Under the pieces are notes generated by a model, which did no database searches, was not told where the DNA came from, and saw nothing but the letters and a program-made list of their open reading frames with translations. A stretch of 64,000 bases of DNA, taken from positions 1-64,000 of the forward strand of contig JAJNNX010000069.1 in assembly GCA_023159155.1 (NCBI GenBank), given 5' to 3'. The translations under genes were made by a program, and so were the position numbers. Of the stretch, positions 54,801 to 64,000 are shown one piece after another (position 1 is the stretch's first letter; each line of letters opens with the position of its first letter). Origin of the DNA: Ustulina deusta. Its lineage: Eukaryota; Ascomycota; Sordariomycetes; Xylariales; Xylariaceae.

Positions 54801-57693
54801 ATTTATATTTTATTTAATAAAGTTTATAACTAATAGTTTATTTATGAATTTTTTTTTAAATAAAATAAACTATATAAATATATAATATTAATAAAAACTA
54901 GAAATATATTTTTTATTATTAAATTTTAGTACTATATTAAACTTTAGTTATAATAGCAGCAAAGTTTTAGATTTTTTTTTTAAAAAAAACTTTTCTAAGT
55001 ATAATAACTAAAAAAATAAAATCGGTTTATTATTAAAAGTTTTTTATAATACTACTTAATTAATTTAAGTTTATTTTTTTTATAAAGTATTAATTACTTT
55101 TAAGTTTTTTTTAAGTAGCTTAGTATAATTATTTTTAGTTGTTTTAAATTTAATTATAATAAGTTTTTTTAGAATTTTTTTAATTAATTGCTTTTATTTA
55201 TTTTAGTAAAAATAATTTTAAAATTTTTATATAATTTTTTTAATAATAATTTAAAATTTTTTTTTTTAAAAATTATTATATAAACTTTTTTTATTTTAGG
55301 TTTAAAGATCTTAGGTTTTTTTTTTATTTTTTTAGTTTTAATTATTTTTAAAATAATTATTTTAATATTTAATTATATTAATTTATATTTTTTTATATTT
55401 TTAAGTTTATATTTTATTATTTGTAGTTAAAAAGTTTAATTATAATTATTAGCAAAAATTAAACTAATAAAAATAAATTATTTAATTAAATTAATTATTA
55501 TTTTTAAGTTTTTATTAAAATATTTTGTTTTATTAATTATTTAATACTAATAATAATATTATAGCTAAAATTAATAATTTAAAATTTTTGATTTTTAAAT
55601 TATTAATTATTAATTTTTATAATATATATTAAATATTTATAAATTTTACTAACTATTTTACTTTAATAATTATAAAGCTTTTAAAATTTAGCTAGCTAAA
55701 CTATTTTTATTTTTAATTATTGTTTAACTTATTATATAAATTTATAGCTAATTATTAAAAAAATATAAGTTTTAATATTATATAAAACTAAAGTTTTTAT
55801 TTTAATATTATTAATTTATAATTAAATAAATATTTTAAAAATAATTTATTTATTTTAGTTATATATTTTAGTTAAAATAAATAAAAAAACTAATAAAAAA
55901 ATTTCTATTAGTTCTATTTATTTTTTAAATTAAATAAACTACTAAAGCTATTTTTATTAGGGCTTTTTTTTGCTAGTCAAACGCCTAAAATTGTAAGCTT
56001 TTAATTAGGGCAGTTAATTAATATATGTTTTTTTTTACTATAAATAAAATAAATTTTATTATTTTAATAAGTTTTTTTTTTTTTTATAATTAATGTTTAT
56101 TTTAATTATTTTAAAATAAATATTTTAGAACTTTTAAAATTAGCTAAAAATTAGTAAGCTAGTTTATTAAAAATTTAATTATTTAAATTAGATTTTTATT
56201 TAATTAAACTAATAAGCTTAATTTATTAATAGTTTTTATAAGCTTGCTTAATATTATATATTAATTTAATAATTTTATTAATAAATAATTTATAAAAAAT
56301 ATTTAAATTTATATAAAAATAGTTCTATAATTTATATTTTTATTATAATTTAGCTAATTAATATTTTTAAGCTAAATTATTAAATATAAAAATAAATTTA
56401 TTAATATTTTTATTAGTTTTATATATATAAACTTAAAATATTTTATAAACTATAACTATTTAATTAAAATTATAATAAATTATTAATAAAACTTAAATTA
56501 TTTTAGTAATATTATTAAATAATTTTTTAATTAAATAAAAATATATTTTTATTAATTTTTTAATATATTTTTTTAATTAGTTTATAATATATTAAAATTA
56601 GCTATTTTTAATTTAAAATATAATAATATTTTTATTTAGTTTTTTTATTAGTTTATAAACCTAATTATTAAATAAAGCTTTATTTTTTATAAACTTGCTA
56701 AAATTAATTTTTTATATTTTAGCTTTTTTAATATAAATAAAGTTTAAAACGTTAAAAAATAAACTAATAAAATAAAAAACAAATAAAATAATAAAACTAA
56801 AAAGTTTAAAATTAATATTTTTAAATATATTTTTTATTATTAAATTATAGTTATTTTTTAAAAATATTAAAATAAATATATTAAAAAATTAACGCTTTAT
56901 TTTTTTTTTTTATTAAAAAAGTTCTATTAAAACTAATATAAAATTATAAGTTTATATAGCTATAATATTTAGTGCTATATTTTTAAATATATTATTTATT
57001 TTAAATAATTCTAGTTCTAGTTTAAATTTTGTTTTTTTAAGTTTTAACTTTTTATTTTTTTTAGATTTTTTTTTAAATATTAGTTCGTTTAAAACATTTA
57101 TAAAAAAATCTAATCTTTAATTTTTTTTTTTTTTACTAAAAAAAAAATTTTAAAATTATTTAATAATAAAAAACTAGTTATACTTAAAAACTAAAATTGT
57201 TTTAATTATTTAAAAACTAAAAATAAAATAAAAATATTTAAAATTAGGTTTTTTATAAATTATTAATTTTTAAATAATATAAAAATTAAAAGTTTTATTA
57301 AAATTATATTAAAATTAGATTTATATTATAAAATATATAATTTTTTATATTAAATATATAACTAAAAAAAAAAGTTTATTTATATTTTGCTAATTATAAT
57401 AAAATAAAAAATATATATTTATTAAATATTTATTAATAAATAATTAATAAGCTTAAAGTAATATTATAATTAGTTAAGTAAAGTTTTTATAACTAGTTTA
57501 TTAATATTATAAATAAAGATTTTAAGCTAAAAAAAAAAAAAAAAAAAAAAAATCAGAGTTTATAAAATAGATAGATATAGACTTTATATATATAGCTGCA
57601 AAGTTAAGTTAGTCCGTACGCAGACTTCTTATTTTATCGCTATATAGGTTTAAAGTTCTTACAGGTCTTGCTAAGACTATACTAACTATTATA
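51843..57693 (-). mobile_element. Family 2 LTR retroelement, complete, TSD TTATT
   Basis: LTRs are 51843-52075 and 57462-57693. TTATT is duplicated at 51838-51842 and 57694-57698. It is inserted in the broken family 1 copy. The left LTR preserves CAATCAGTCGAGTAAAGC and an uninterrupted A tract of about 24. The interior matches 19270-24693 throughout, with small indels, and is completely interrupted by stops. The sense strand is tentative, as for the other copies. Confidence 0.93.
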
Positions 57694-58931
57694 TTATTTA
57701 TATAATATTTAAATATAAACTTAATTAATTAATATAGCATTAATAAACTAATTATAAACTAAAATAAAATAAAATTTAGTAGCTATATATTTGCAAGCTA
57801 GTTTATATAATAACTTATATAAAATTTAGTTTATAAATATATTTAAATAAAAAATTTATAAAATAATTAGTTAATTAATTAGCAGTTTAAAACAAAGAAC
57901 TTTTTTTAGATTAAAAAATATATAAATATATTTATATATATAATAATATATAGGTTTGCTTAAACAAATTTTTAATAAAAGAACTAACTAGTTAACTAAT
58001 TAAACAATATAATAGCTAGCTAATAAAGCAATAGGCTAATTAAGCTAATTAATATATATATAATTAGCTAAACTAATAAAGCTTAAAAAACAAAAGTAAT
58101 TAATTAATTAATACATTATATATATAGCATATAATATATAAATAAAAATATATTTATATATAAATTTATATAACAAACTTTTTAAATATATATATAAACA
58201 TATAAACTAACTAATTAAGATAAACTAAGCTAAATTAGCTAATTAATATATATTTAACTTAGCTAAGCAACTAAAATAGCTATTTAAACTAATAAACTAA
58301 AGTTTTTTTATAGGTTATATATTTATAAATAAGTTTATATACTAATTTATATAGCAGGTTATTTATATATATATATTAAAAAAAAACTTAGTAATAAATA
58401 TATATAGCTAATAAATAAGCTTCCCGGAAAATATATAGTTATAAGCAGACTTATATATAGATTTATATAAAAAAGTGCTTGTAGGTATATTTATATAAAG
58501 CTTAGCTAATTAAGCTATATAAGCTAGGTTAGTTTTTACATAGAGCTAGCATTAAAGCAATTAATAAGTTATAAATATATTTATATATAAATTTATATAA
58601 AAAAACATTAAATATTAGTTTTTAATTATAAGTTATGCTTTAAAAAACAATAAGTATATATAAATATTATTATATATAAATTTATATAAGAAACTGTTTT
58701 ATTATAGTTTTACTAAAAATATTATTAAAAAAGAACAGAGCAATTTAATACTAAAAACAACTAAAAACAATAAAAACAAACTAAAACGCTTGCTACTAAA
58801 AAACTAGTATAAATGCTATACGTCTAAAGTAAGTGTTGCTTTAAGAAGTTCAAAAGTTTTTATAGCTATTCGAACCCTTAAATATAGCTAAAGATCAGCC
58901 GATTCGGGCCGCTAGCACTAGCCCTACTGCA

Positions 58932-59930
58932 ATAGTAGCTGGCCTAAAACGTAATACTAAACCAAAAATCAAACAAATAATAAAAAATTAGCTCGAAAAT
59001 GAAAATATTGATATTTCTAGCAGTTTTTTAGTAATAAAAGTTAAATATAAGCTAAAAAATACTTAAAAATACTATATTTATTTTAAAAAACCTTAAATTA
59101 ATATCTAAACGTTATAATAGCTTATAAAAATTATAAATAATACTATAATAAATTTAACTATAATAATATAAAGATTTCTTATATTTATATTTTTTATTTT
59201 AAAAAAAATAATTAAAAAAAACCTAAAATATATAATTTATTATAATATTATAAAAACCTACAAAAATAAATAGCTTAAGCTACCTAAACTAAACAGAAAA
59301 TATAATAATATAAAATAACTAGCAAATAGTTAGCTAGCAAAACTATATAAACTAAAACTAAAAAACATAATAAATAAACATAAATATTAAATCTAGCTAA
59401 TTAAATACCTTATAGCTTTCTAAAAGTTCTATTAAAAAATAAACTATTATAATAAAATATGCCTACTTTTTTAGCCGAAAAAAAGTAGTACTACTTAAAA
59501 AAATATATATAAAAAAAACGAAAAATATATAATTATTTTTTTTTTTTAAGATAATAAAATTATAATATTTAAATAGTAATAATAATAATAAAAGATCAAA
59601 CAGCTTAAAATATACACAAAACATAAAATAATAAAAATAAACTATAATAATAGTATTAAATAATTATTTATTTTAATAAATATATTAATTATAACTTATA
59701 AAAAAACAACAAAAACTAAAACCTATTAATAGTGCTAAAAACCCTAGCTTAAAAATAAAAAATATAACTTTTAGCTTAAAAAATCGGGTTATAGCATCTA
59801 TAAGCACTAGAATATTAAACCTACAAAATATAATTTAATATTATATATATAATATTTAATATTTAATATAGAATATATAATAAATAGAGCTTGCTATAAT
59901 TTATATCTCTAGGAAAATCTATAAAGTAGT
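58932..59930. other. AT-rich sequence at the edge of the RIP-mutated block
   Basis: About 1 kb of AT-rich DNA outside the last family 1 LTR. It matches none of the three families and shows a decayed plus-strand frame (58935-59399). AT bias ends near 59,930. Confidence 0.5.
58935..59399 (+). pseudogene. Decayed coding frame next to the composition boundary
   Basis: The plus-strand frame from 58935 gives 155 codons whose stops are all TAA/TAG, with a complex opening (VAGLKRNTKPKIKQII) and a segment ENENIDISSSF that is atypical of random AT sequence. It resembles the RIP-altered remnant of a protein-coding element. I recognise no family and cannot tell whether it was a transposon or a host gene. 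Confidence 0.3.
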
Positions 59931-59959
59931 GTTTTTGCCTCGTACCAATATTAAACAAA

Positions 59960-59992
59960 ATCAATCAATTAATTAATTAATTAATCAATTAA
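59960..59992. repeat. AATT/AATC short tandem repeat at the boundary
   Basis: A run of about eight 4-bp units (TCAA and TTAA variants) directly at the junction between AT-rich and balanced DNA. Confidence 0.6.
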
Positions 59993-61621
59993 CGTACCTG
60001 GACCAGTCATGGTACAAGGGTTCATTGATAAGCAGATGGCCTAGTGGCGAGGCAAATGGGACGTAGTAGCCTTCAAAAAGGTGCGACTATGTTGTTTTCA
60101 GTTGGACTTATATCCTTGAAGTAAACTACGGCAAACTATTATTCACAGTACCTTCAGTTGGCCCGTTGCAGTCTTTGGCTTGCTGGGAGCTCATAGCTTT
60201 ATAATAGCTTCTTGAACACCTCCGAGGCCAAATAACCAAAAGACAAAAAAAAAAACCAGTAAGACACGCCCGAAGACTCAAAACGTGCGTTTTCTAAAGA
60301 CAGTAGCATTATTGTTTTCAGCTGACTACTAGATAGTTGCTTCTCTTATTAGGCTTATACCGGTGATCTGGCAAGGCCCTTGTATCAACAATTAGCTACC
60401 AGCCCCTCGAGAAAAACCAAAAGCGAAGGCAATGATGCTCCTAGCACGACGGAGCCTCGACTTTCACATAGTGCGTAGCTTGGATTTGGGCACAAGAGTG
60501 TCTTCCGGCAGGACAACGTAATTACCAATTTACTTGACCATTAACTGATTTCATAAGCAGTTTCAAGTGCCTTGCGAAGTAGACGTGTAGATTCCGGGTA
60601 CTGGTGCATCAATAGAGTCACTTAGTTAGGGGTTACATCTTAGTGGGATGAAAGCAATTTCGAAGGTATAAAGCTTGAGGAGCCCCTTGCAAGTGACAGG
60701 GCGATGAAAAGTATTTCCAGAGAAGCCTGGGTATATAGGGTTCCGTTCAAGACCACCGTATTCTACCATCCTATAAACTGTTGAAGGAGTGGAGACATAT
60801 ACAAGTGTAGAAGATAAGTTATTGTATTTAGGATGATGAAGGATTAGTAGACAGCTCTAGGGGCTGCGGAGGGTCTGGTATCCCATTGCGTGTGCAGTGT
60901 AACAACCTCCACAATTTCCAACATAAATCACAAGTCGTACTGAATTGGGCAACGTGAGTAGGCTCAACTATACGGGGTACTCGCCTTGCCCCTGTACTAG
61001 GAGACGGACTGTCCCTACACTTCCTAGCACAATATCACATGTTTTAGTATGGGGGATTGAGTGACCAAGGGGAATAGAATGTAATTCAACGCAATAACTG
61101 AAGAAAAAGAAGTGTATCTGATCCCGCCATTTTTATTCCTTATCTTGGTGCCTTTCTACTCCCCTTACCTAAGTACTTAGCCATCCAGTGGCTAAGTGTC
61201 CTCCCTCAGCCACATCGTCCATACACTAAAACTCCAAAACAAACCTTCTCCAAATGCAGAGAGCGAATCAAGTTCGTGAAAAGACAACAAATTCTTGAGT
61301 GTAGAAAAGGATATAGATGGCTGAAAGAGAGAAAGAGTGCTATACTTTCACGGAACAGAACTGCAGTACCATACCGTAACACCACCAAAAATAGAACGTA
61401 GTCCTGTCTGCAGCTATTACGTGCAACGTGACATACACACGAAAGGGAGTCCCTGTTCTCTAACGCCTAAACCAACAAAAAAATGAAACTGTCCTGGATG
61501 GAGTTATGCAGCCTAGATGCTGGATGGGGTTCAAGACAAAGCTGATCTCTGAAGACACCAACCTTATCTCAGTCTCCATAGATGGGATTTTAATAAAAAA
61601 TACCCGCTCCCTGTCGTGGCC
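59993..61621. other. Balanced-composition intergenic region, no gene recognised
   Basis: Composition is ordinary and CpA/TpG are plentiful, so this part has not been heavily affected by RIP. I find no open frame with convincing protein character. A 60-codon minus-strand frame at 61206-61388 has no supporting feature. Minor structure: an imperfect palindrome around 60,000-60,020 (GTACC...GGTAC). It presumably holds the 3' flank of the zinc-finger gene on the right. Confidence 0.5.
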
Positions 61622-62218
61622 CTAAGTTTTCCTTGGACGTCCCTTCTGGCCCTTTTCACATGGCGTGAAGTGAGCCTCAAAGATGGCGATTGAGTTATTT
61701 TGTTGACTATCGACCTTGAAGCGCCCACAAGCGCACACATAGTCATATGGTTCAGCCGCTGTGCAGGTTTTTCGATTGAAATGAATCCGGAAGTTTTCCT
61801 TTCTATGGGACCGATAGCCGCAGCAGCAGCGCCATGCAGCCTGCGAATGAGCGGCTGTTCTCGTCAAGTGGCGTTGGCAGTCTTTGGACGACTTGATTCT
61901 TGGACATATATCGCGGCCACAAAAATAAGGTCCTGACGAATCGGATGTAGTTTCGGGATGCCTCGACGCTAGATGGTGGCTAGTCCATTGTTGTATTAGC
62001 TTGTCAATCGTCTCCACAACGACAAACAAGCCTTACATCAGTTTCCCAACGTTAGATTGAACCTCGTGACATATGTCGCATTCACGAGCATGAGGGGTGT
62101 GTGCTGACGGTGTTGGGCTAGTACTAGATGCCGACGTAGAAGGGGCATGTTGATCTAGCGAGGAGGCCGGCGATGACCGAGTTGAGGGCGAACGACGGCG
62201 TGAATGGGTCGATATCAT
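61622..62218 (-). CDS. C2H2-type zinc-finger protein, two exons, 179 aa
   Basis: Exon 1 is 62218-62037 and exon 2 is 61979-61622, joined across a 57-nt intron, giving 540 nt including TAG. The start ATG at 62218 has A at -3. The N-terminal ~45 residues are Ser/Pro/Thr-rich and disordered. Finger 1 is C-X2-C-X12-H-X4-H (CDIC ... HLASRH), and its histidines are supplied by exon 2. Finger 2 is C-X4-C-X11-H-X6-H. Two further clusters are C-X-C-X12-H-X5-C and a final CAC...HFTPC. The protein ends in KGRPRKT, an AT-hook-like basic tail. It is probably a nuclear DNA-binding regulator; target unknown. Unspliced, the frame stops at TAA (62035-62033). An upstream frame (62366-62124) is also open, so a longer N-terminus with another intron or a frameshift is possible. 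No expression evidence is available. Confidence 0.72.
61980..62036 (-). other. Spliceosomal intron of the zinc-finger gene
   Basis: It has donor GTAAGG, branch-site-like GCTAATAC about 15 nt before the end, and acceptor ACTAG; 57 nt is a usual length for ascomycete introns. Removal joins AT to C, making an Ile codon, keeps exon 2 in frame and completes finger 1. The next possible acceptor (CTAG, 8 nt further on) would break the frame. Confidence 0.75.
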
Positions 62219-62940
62219 TTTTAGGGAAACGCATTGCTTGGTGAAGGCTCGACGAAGTAAGGGTAGTGAACGATTGTTGCGGTAGCGTGTTTTGAGGTGA
62301 GTCGTACCCAGCAAGGGCGGGACGGAGGACTTCCGGAGGGGAAATGGCAGGCCATACTTCGCTCAAACCATATCGCGCTCTAGATGTCTCTCCACCTATC
62401 CCGCACTGGCTGGGTGTATCAAAGTACTTATCATAATAAAAAAATTATGGGAAGGGTGGCGATCATTGTGATGAGTTCGAATGTTGAGAGCGCCGGTGGC
62501 CGGCGCTTCAACACCTGAAGGAGGTTGTTACGATTGTCGGGTTCGGGGCGACAGTGCCTCGAAGTCGTCAATTTAGTGCGTGAGAGCACACCTGTGCCAA
62601 CGACGGCGACGGTGGTGATCATGGACGGCAATCCAGCCCGCGAAGGTGGGGGATGCCACTTACATGTGCGCTGAGGTATGGTGTACTGGTCTCCCGTCCC
62701 TCTCAGCCAGCCACTAAGCCCTGTCCTCTGTACCACAGACAGATCATCACATAAGGCGCACTCCGAAACGCTGGTCTGGTCTGGTCTATGCAGGAGCCGC
62801 TCCCTAGGCCCTTTTCTTGATTGGCCGAGAGGGGTGCTCTTTGATGACTTGCCCCAGCCCTGGCACTATGTACAGCCATCGACCTCGGCGCCAAGCCAAC
62901 TTGAAGGGAATGCAATGCGGCTCAATGAAATACCTGCAAC
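62219..62940. other. Upstream region of the zinc-finger gene, no firm gene
   Basis: This presumably includes the promoter and 5' leader of the minus-strand zinc-finger gene. A minus-strand frame from ATG 62622 to 62431 (63 codons) begins with a dinucleotide-fold-like MITTVAVVGTG but loses that character at once. A plus-strand frame (62678-63079) has no recognisable domain and runs into a fold-back repeat. Neither is called as a gene. Confidence 0.4.
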
Positions 62941-63016
62941 AGGCCATTTTGCTAATTGGATAGCTGAGAATCAGAGGCGGCACCTTCTATCGAATTTCCA
63001 ATCAGCGAAATGGCCT
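62941..63016. repeat. Fold-back (MITE-like) repeat, copy 1
   Basis: 76 bp with terminal inverted repeats: AGGCCATTTTGCTAATTGG at the left (62941-62959) and the complement of AGGCCATTTCGCTGATTGG at the right (62998-63016), matching at 17 of 19 positions. ACCTGC occurs on both sides (62932-62937 and 63017-63022), but on the left it is separated by three bases, so it may or may not be a target duplication. Copy 2 lies 90 bp downstream. Confidence 0.6.
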
Positions 63017-63105
63017 ACCTGCCTAGGCGACCTAGGTAGACGGTCAGACGACATATCGAGTACTCGCACACGTCACTGATATCATATGGCTTATTGAAAG
63101 GTACT

Positions 63106-63186
63106 AGGCCATTTCAACGATTGGACAATCGAGAGATACATGGCGGCGCTCCCTACCGTCTGATACCTAATCAGTGAAAACGGGCT
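63106..63186. repeat. Fold-back (MITE-like) repeat, copy 2, diverged
   Basis: 81 bp that aligns over its whole length with copy 1: AGGCCATTT start, ATTGGA, GAGA, GGCGGC, then AATCAG and GAAA near the end. The right terminus reads as a degenerate inverted repeat of the left. The two copies have the same orientation and probably belong to one small repeat family or an old tandem duplication. Confidence 0.5.
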
Positions 63187-63232
63187 AACCAGGCAGCTCA
63201 AGCGCATCCAGCGTGCCGCACCGGTGCTCGAG

Positions 63233-63391
63233 TCACGGGCTGCCTGGAGCAAATGTGAGAAGCACGTCTAGTGCGGTTTATCCAAGTATAAGAACCTCCT
63301 CACGACTCAAGAGCATGTTAGGCTCGTTGTGTCCTTCACCGGTAGAAGCAATAACCGCATCAATACCTGTTAAGCAGTCACAGTACCGCAC
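63233..63391 (-). pseudogene. Broken coding relic, family unknown
   Basis: The minus-strand frame gives 53 codons of convincing amphipathic protein character (includes IDAVIASTGEGHNEPN and LLSREEVLILG), a TAA stop, then TALDVLLTFAPGSP and a second stop. A TAG lies just before it. The internal TAA would be CAA before a single C-to-T change, the kind of change RIP makes. There is no start codon or intron signal that joins it to neighbours. It is likely an internal fragment of a lost gene; I do not recognise the family. Confidence 0.4.
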
Positions 63392-63448
63392 CTATATCGC
63401 ATATTCTTGCCTACCTCAACACATCCAGTCCCTATTCCTTTGATCGAG

Positions 63449-63640
63449 ATGGCAGATCCCGAGCCACAGGCGAAGAAGACCTCGAAGAGTGGGGACCCTG
63501 GCTTAGACTCTACTTCAGCGCAGGAAGTTTACAAAAAATTAGTCCCAGGAAGCTCTCGTCCCCATGGATACACGAGCTATCCATTGCTTCGTTGGCTGGG
63601 GCAAACCAAGGATGAGGAGCCATGGAATCCCATCAACTAG
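63449..63640 (+). CDS. Small hypothetical protein, 63 aa
   Basis: From ATG 63449 to TAG at 63638-63640. The protein is hydrophilic, begins MADPEPQAKKTSKSG and is rich in Lys, Pro, Ser and Glu, with a C-terminal part containing SYPLLRWLGQ and ending in WNPIN. It has no signal peptide, membrane segment or known motif. A possible in-frame extension upstream has no ATG. It could be a real small gene, one exon of a longer gene, or chance. An overlapping minus-strand frame (63748-63539) looks less protein-like. Confidence 0.3.
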   Translation: MADPEPQAKKTSKSGDPGLDSTSAQEVYKKLVPGSSRPHGYTSYPLLRWLGQTKDEEPWNPIN

Positions 63641-64000
63641 CATGGAGATGTAGCAACGGCCAGTCACTTGATCTCGCGTACCGAGACTACAGGAGGGGTG
63701 TACATTAAGCATGACTGTGGGGGTTGGACCCCGGAATGAAGACACCAATCATGATATTTCTCGATAGGGCGAGGGAGGCACTAGCATCCTACAATCTATA
63801 TTTCGAATATTGCGAACTGTTTAGTCTCCTTTCTCACTCAACAGTGTTTCAGTTTCTTTAAGTTTTAAATTGTGAAAATGTGATTAAGTTATTTAACCTC
63901 ACTCCGTCCGAGACACATTTGACCCGGTCAAAGGTTGATTCTTGGCCGAGGCACCATAGTAAGGTCATTGTCCATAACTCAAGCTAAGGCCGCGAATTCT
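63641..64000. other. No gene recognised to the window end
   Basis: Balanced composition with no convincing frame, RNA gene or repeat seen. The window ends here, so a gene continuing beyond could start in this stretch. Confidence 0.4.

Larger units (their letters stand above)
47362..58931 (-). mobile_element. Family 1 LTR element, 5'-truncated on the left, with two nested insertions
   Basis: Pieces 47362-47822, 51816-51842 and 57694-58931 together match one family 1 interior plus its right LTR (58726-58931). They are separated by a complete family 1 element (47823-51815) and a complete family 2 element (51843-57693). The left end is missing: it abuts the family 3 LTR at 47361. The right LTR is only 206 bp. 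It has lost about 62 bp between two GGGCCG motifs, removing the DNA between its GC-rich palindromes. The four bases after it are ATAG (58932-58935); the partner duplication is lost. Confidence 0.8.

Noticed and set aside
1..59930. Mitochondrial DNA or a bacterial AT-rich genome
   Set aside because: Extreme TpA bias confined to repeats, nested LTR elements with TSDs and an abrupt change to balanced DNA fit a RIP-mutated nuclear block; no mitochondrial genes, rRNA or tRNA clusters are present.
60030..60110. Possible tRNA (TGGCCTAGTGG looks like an A box)
   Set aside because: No B box or cloverleaf pairing follows at the right distance.
61564..61746. 60-codon minus-strand frame overlapping the end of the zinc-finger gene
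   Set aside because: A different frame over the same coding DNA, with no independent evidence.
61700..61936. 78-codon plus-strand frame opposite the zinc-finger gene
   Set aside because: Shadow of exon 2 on the other strand; it has no domain or splice support.
62678..63079. 133-codon plus-strand frame
   Set aside because: Its last third is the fold-back repeat at 62941-63016 and the rest lacks protein-like character; an equally open minus-strand frame overlaps it.
63213..63443. 76-codon plus-strand frame
   Set aside because: The minus strand here shows a better protein-like relic, so this is likely its shadow.

Overview
The window looks like a piece of a filamentous ascomycete (Pezizomycotina) nuclear genome. 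From base 1 to about 59,930 it is an extremely AT-rich block in which nearly every reading frame is full of TAA/TAG. This is the signature of repeat-induced point mutation (RIP; CpA to TpA on both strands) acting on transposon copies. From about 59,930 to 64,000 the base composition becomes balanced and gene-like. I cannot name the species from the sequence.

Almost all of the AT block is a nest of LTR retroelements, reconstructed from their terminal direct repeats and target-site duplications (TSDs). 'Family 1' has ~268-273 bp LTRs with GC-rich palindromic tips, TG...CA-type ends and 4-bp TSDs. It has no recognisable gene and an interior built of degenerate tandem units. Copies: 494-2469 (3' part), 12087-16686, 17261-27336, 37039-40893, 47823-51815, and a broken copy in pieces from 47362 to 58931. 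'Family 2' has ~232 bp LTRs containing a long poly-A/T tract, 5-bp TSDs, and is about 5.7-5.9 kb. Copies: 1-493 (tail only), 4519-16821, 19035-24927, 27650-33326, 51843-57693. 'Family 3' is one ~8.3 kb element with ~165 bp LTRs (35232-47361) that keeps a decayed ORF. The two main families are inserted into each other: family 1 in family 2 at 12087, family 2 in family 1 at 19035 and 51843, family 1 in family 1 at 47823, and family 1 in family 3 at 37039. Both were therefore active over the same period.

One family 2 copy carries a foreign ~3.9 kb segment (8065-11953) with decayed coding frames and an un-mutated GC-rich tip. That tip resembles the tip of the family 1 LTR, so the segment may be a relative or the lost autonomous partner of family 1. 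Between the elements lie pieces of an older AT-rich host sequence (2474-4518, 16822-17260, 27341-27649, 33332-35231), with one short GC island at 3489-3602. A further AT-rich piece (58932-59930) adjoins the boundary.

The balanced segment holds one well-supported gene: a two-exon C2H2-type zinc-finger protein on the minus strand (61622-62218), whose first finger is assembled only by splicing a 57-nt intron. It also holds two small related fold-back elements (62941-63016 and 63106-63186), a broken coding relic (63233-63391, minus) and a weak 63-codon ORF (63449-63640, plus). The rest of 59,993-64,000 shows no gene I can support. All transposon boundaries were read by eye and may be off by a base or two where RIP has eroded the ends.
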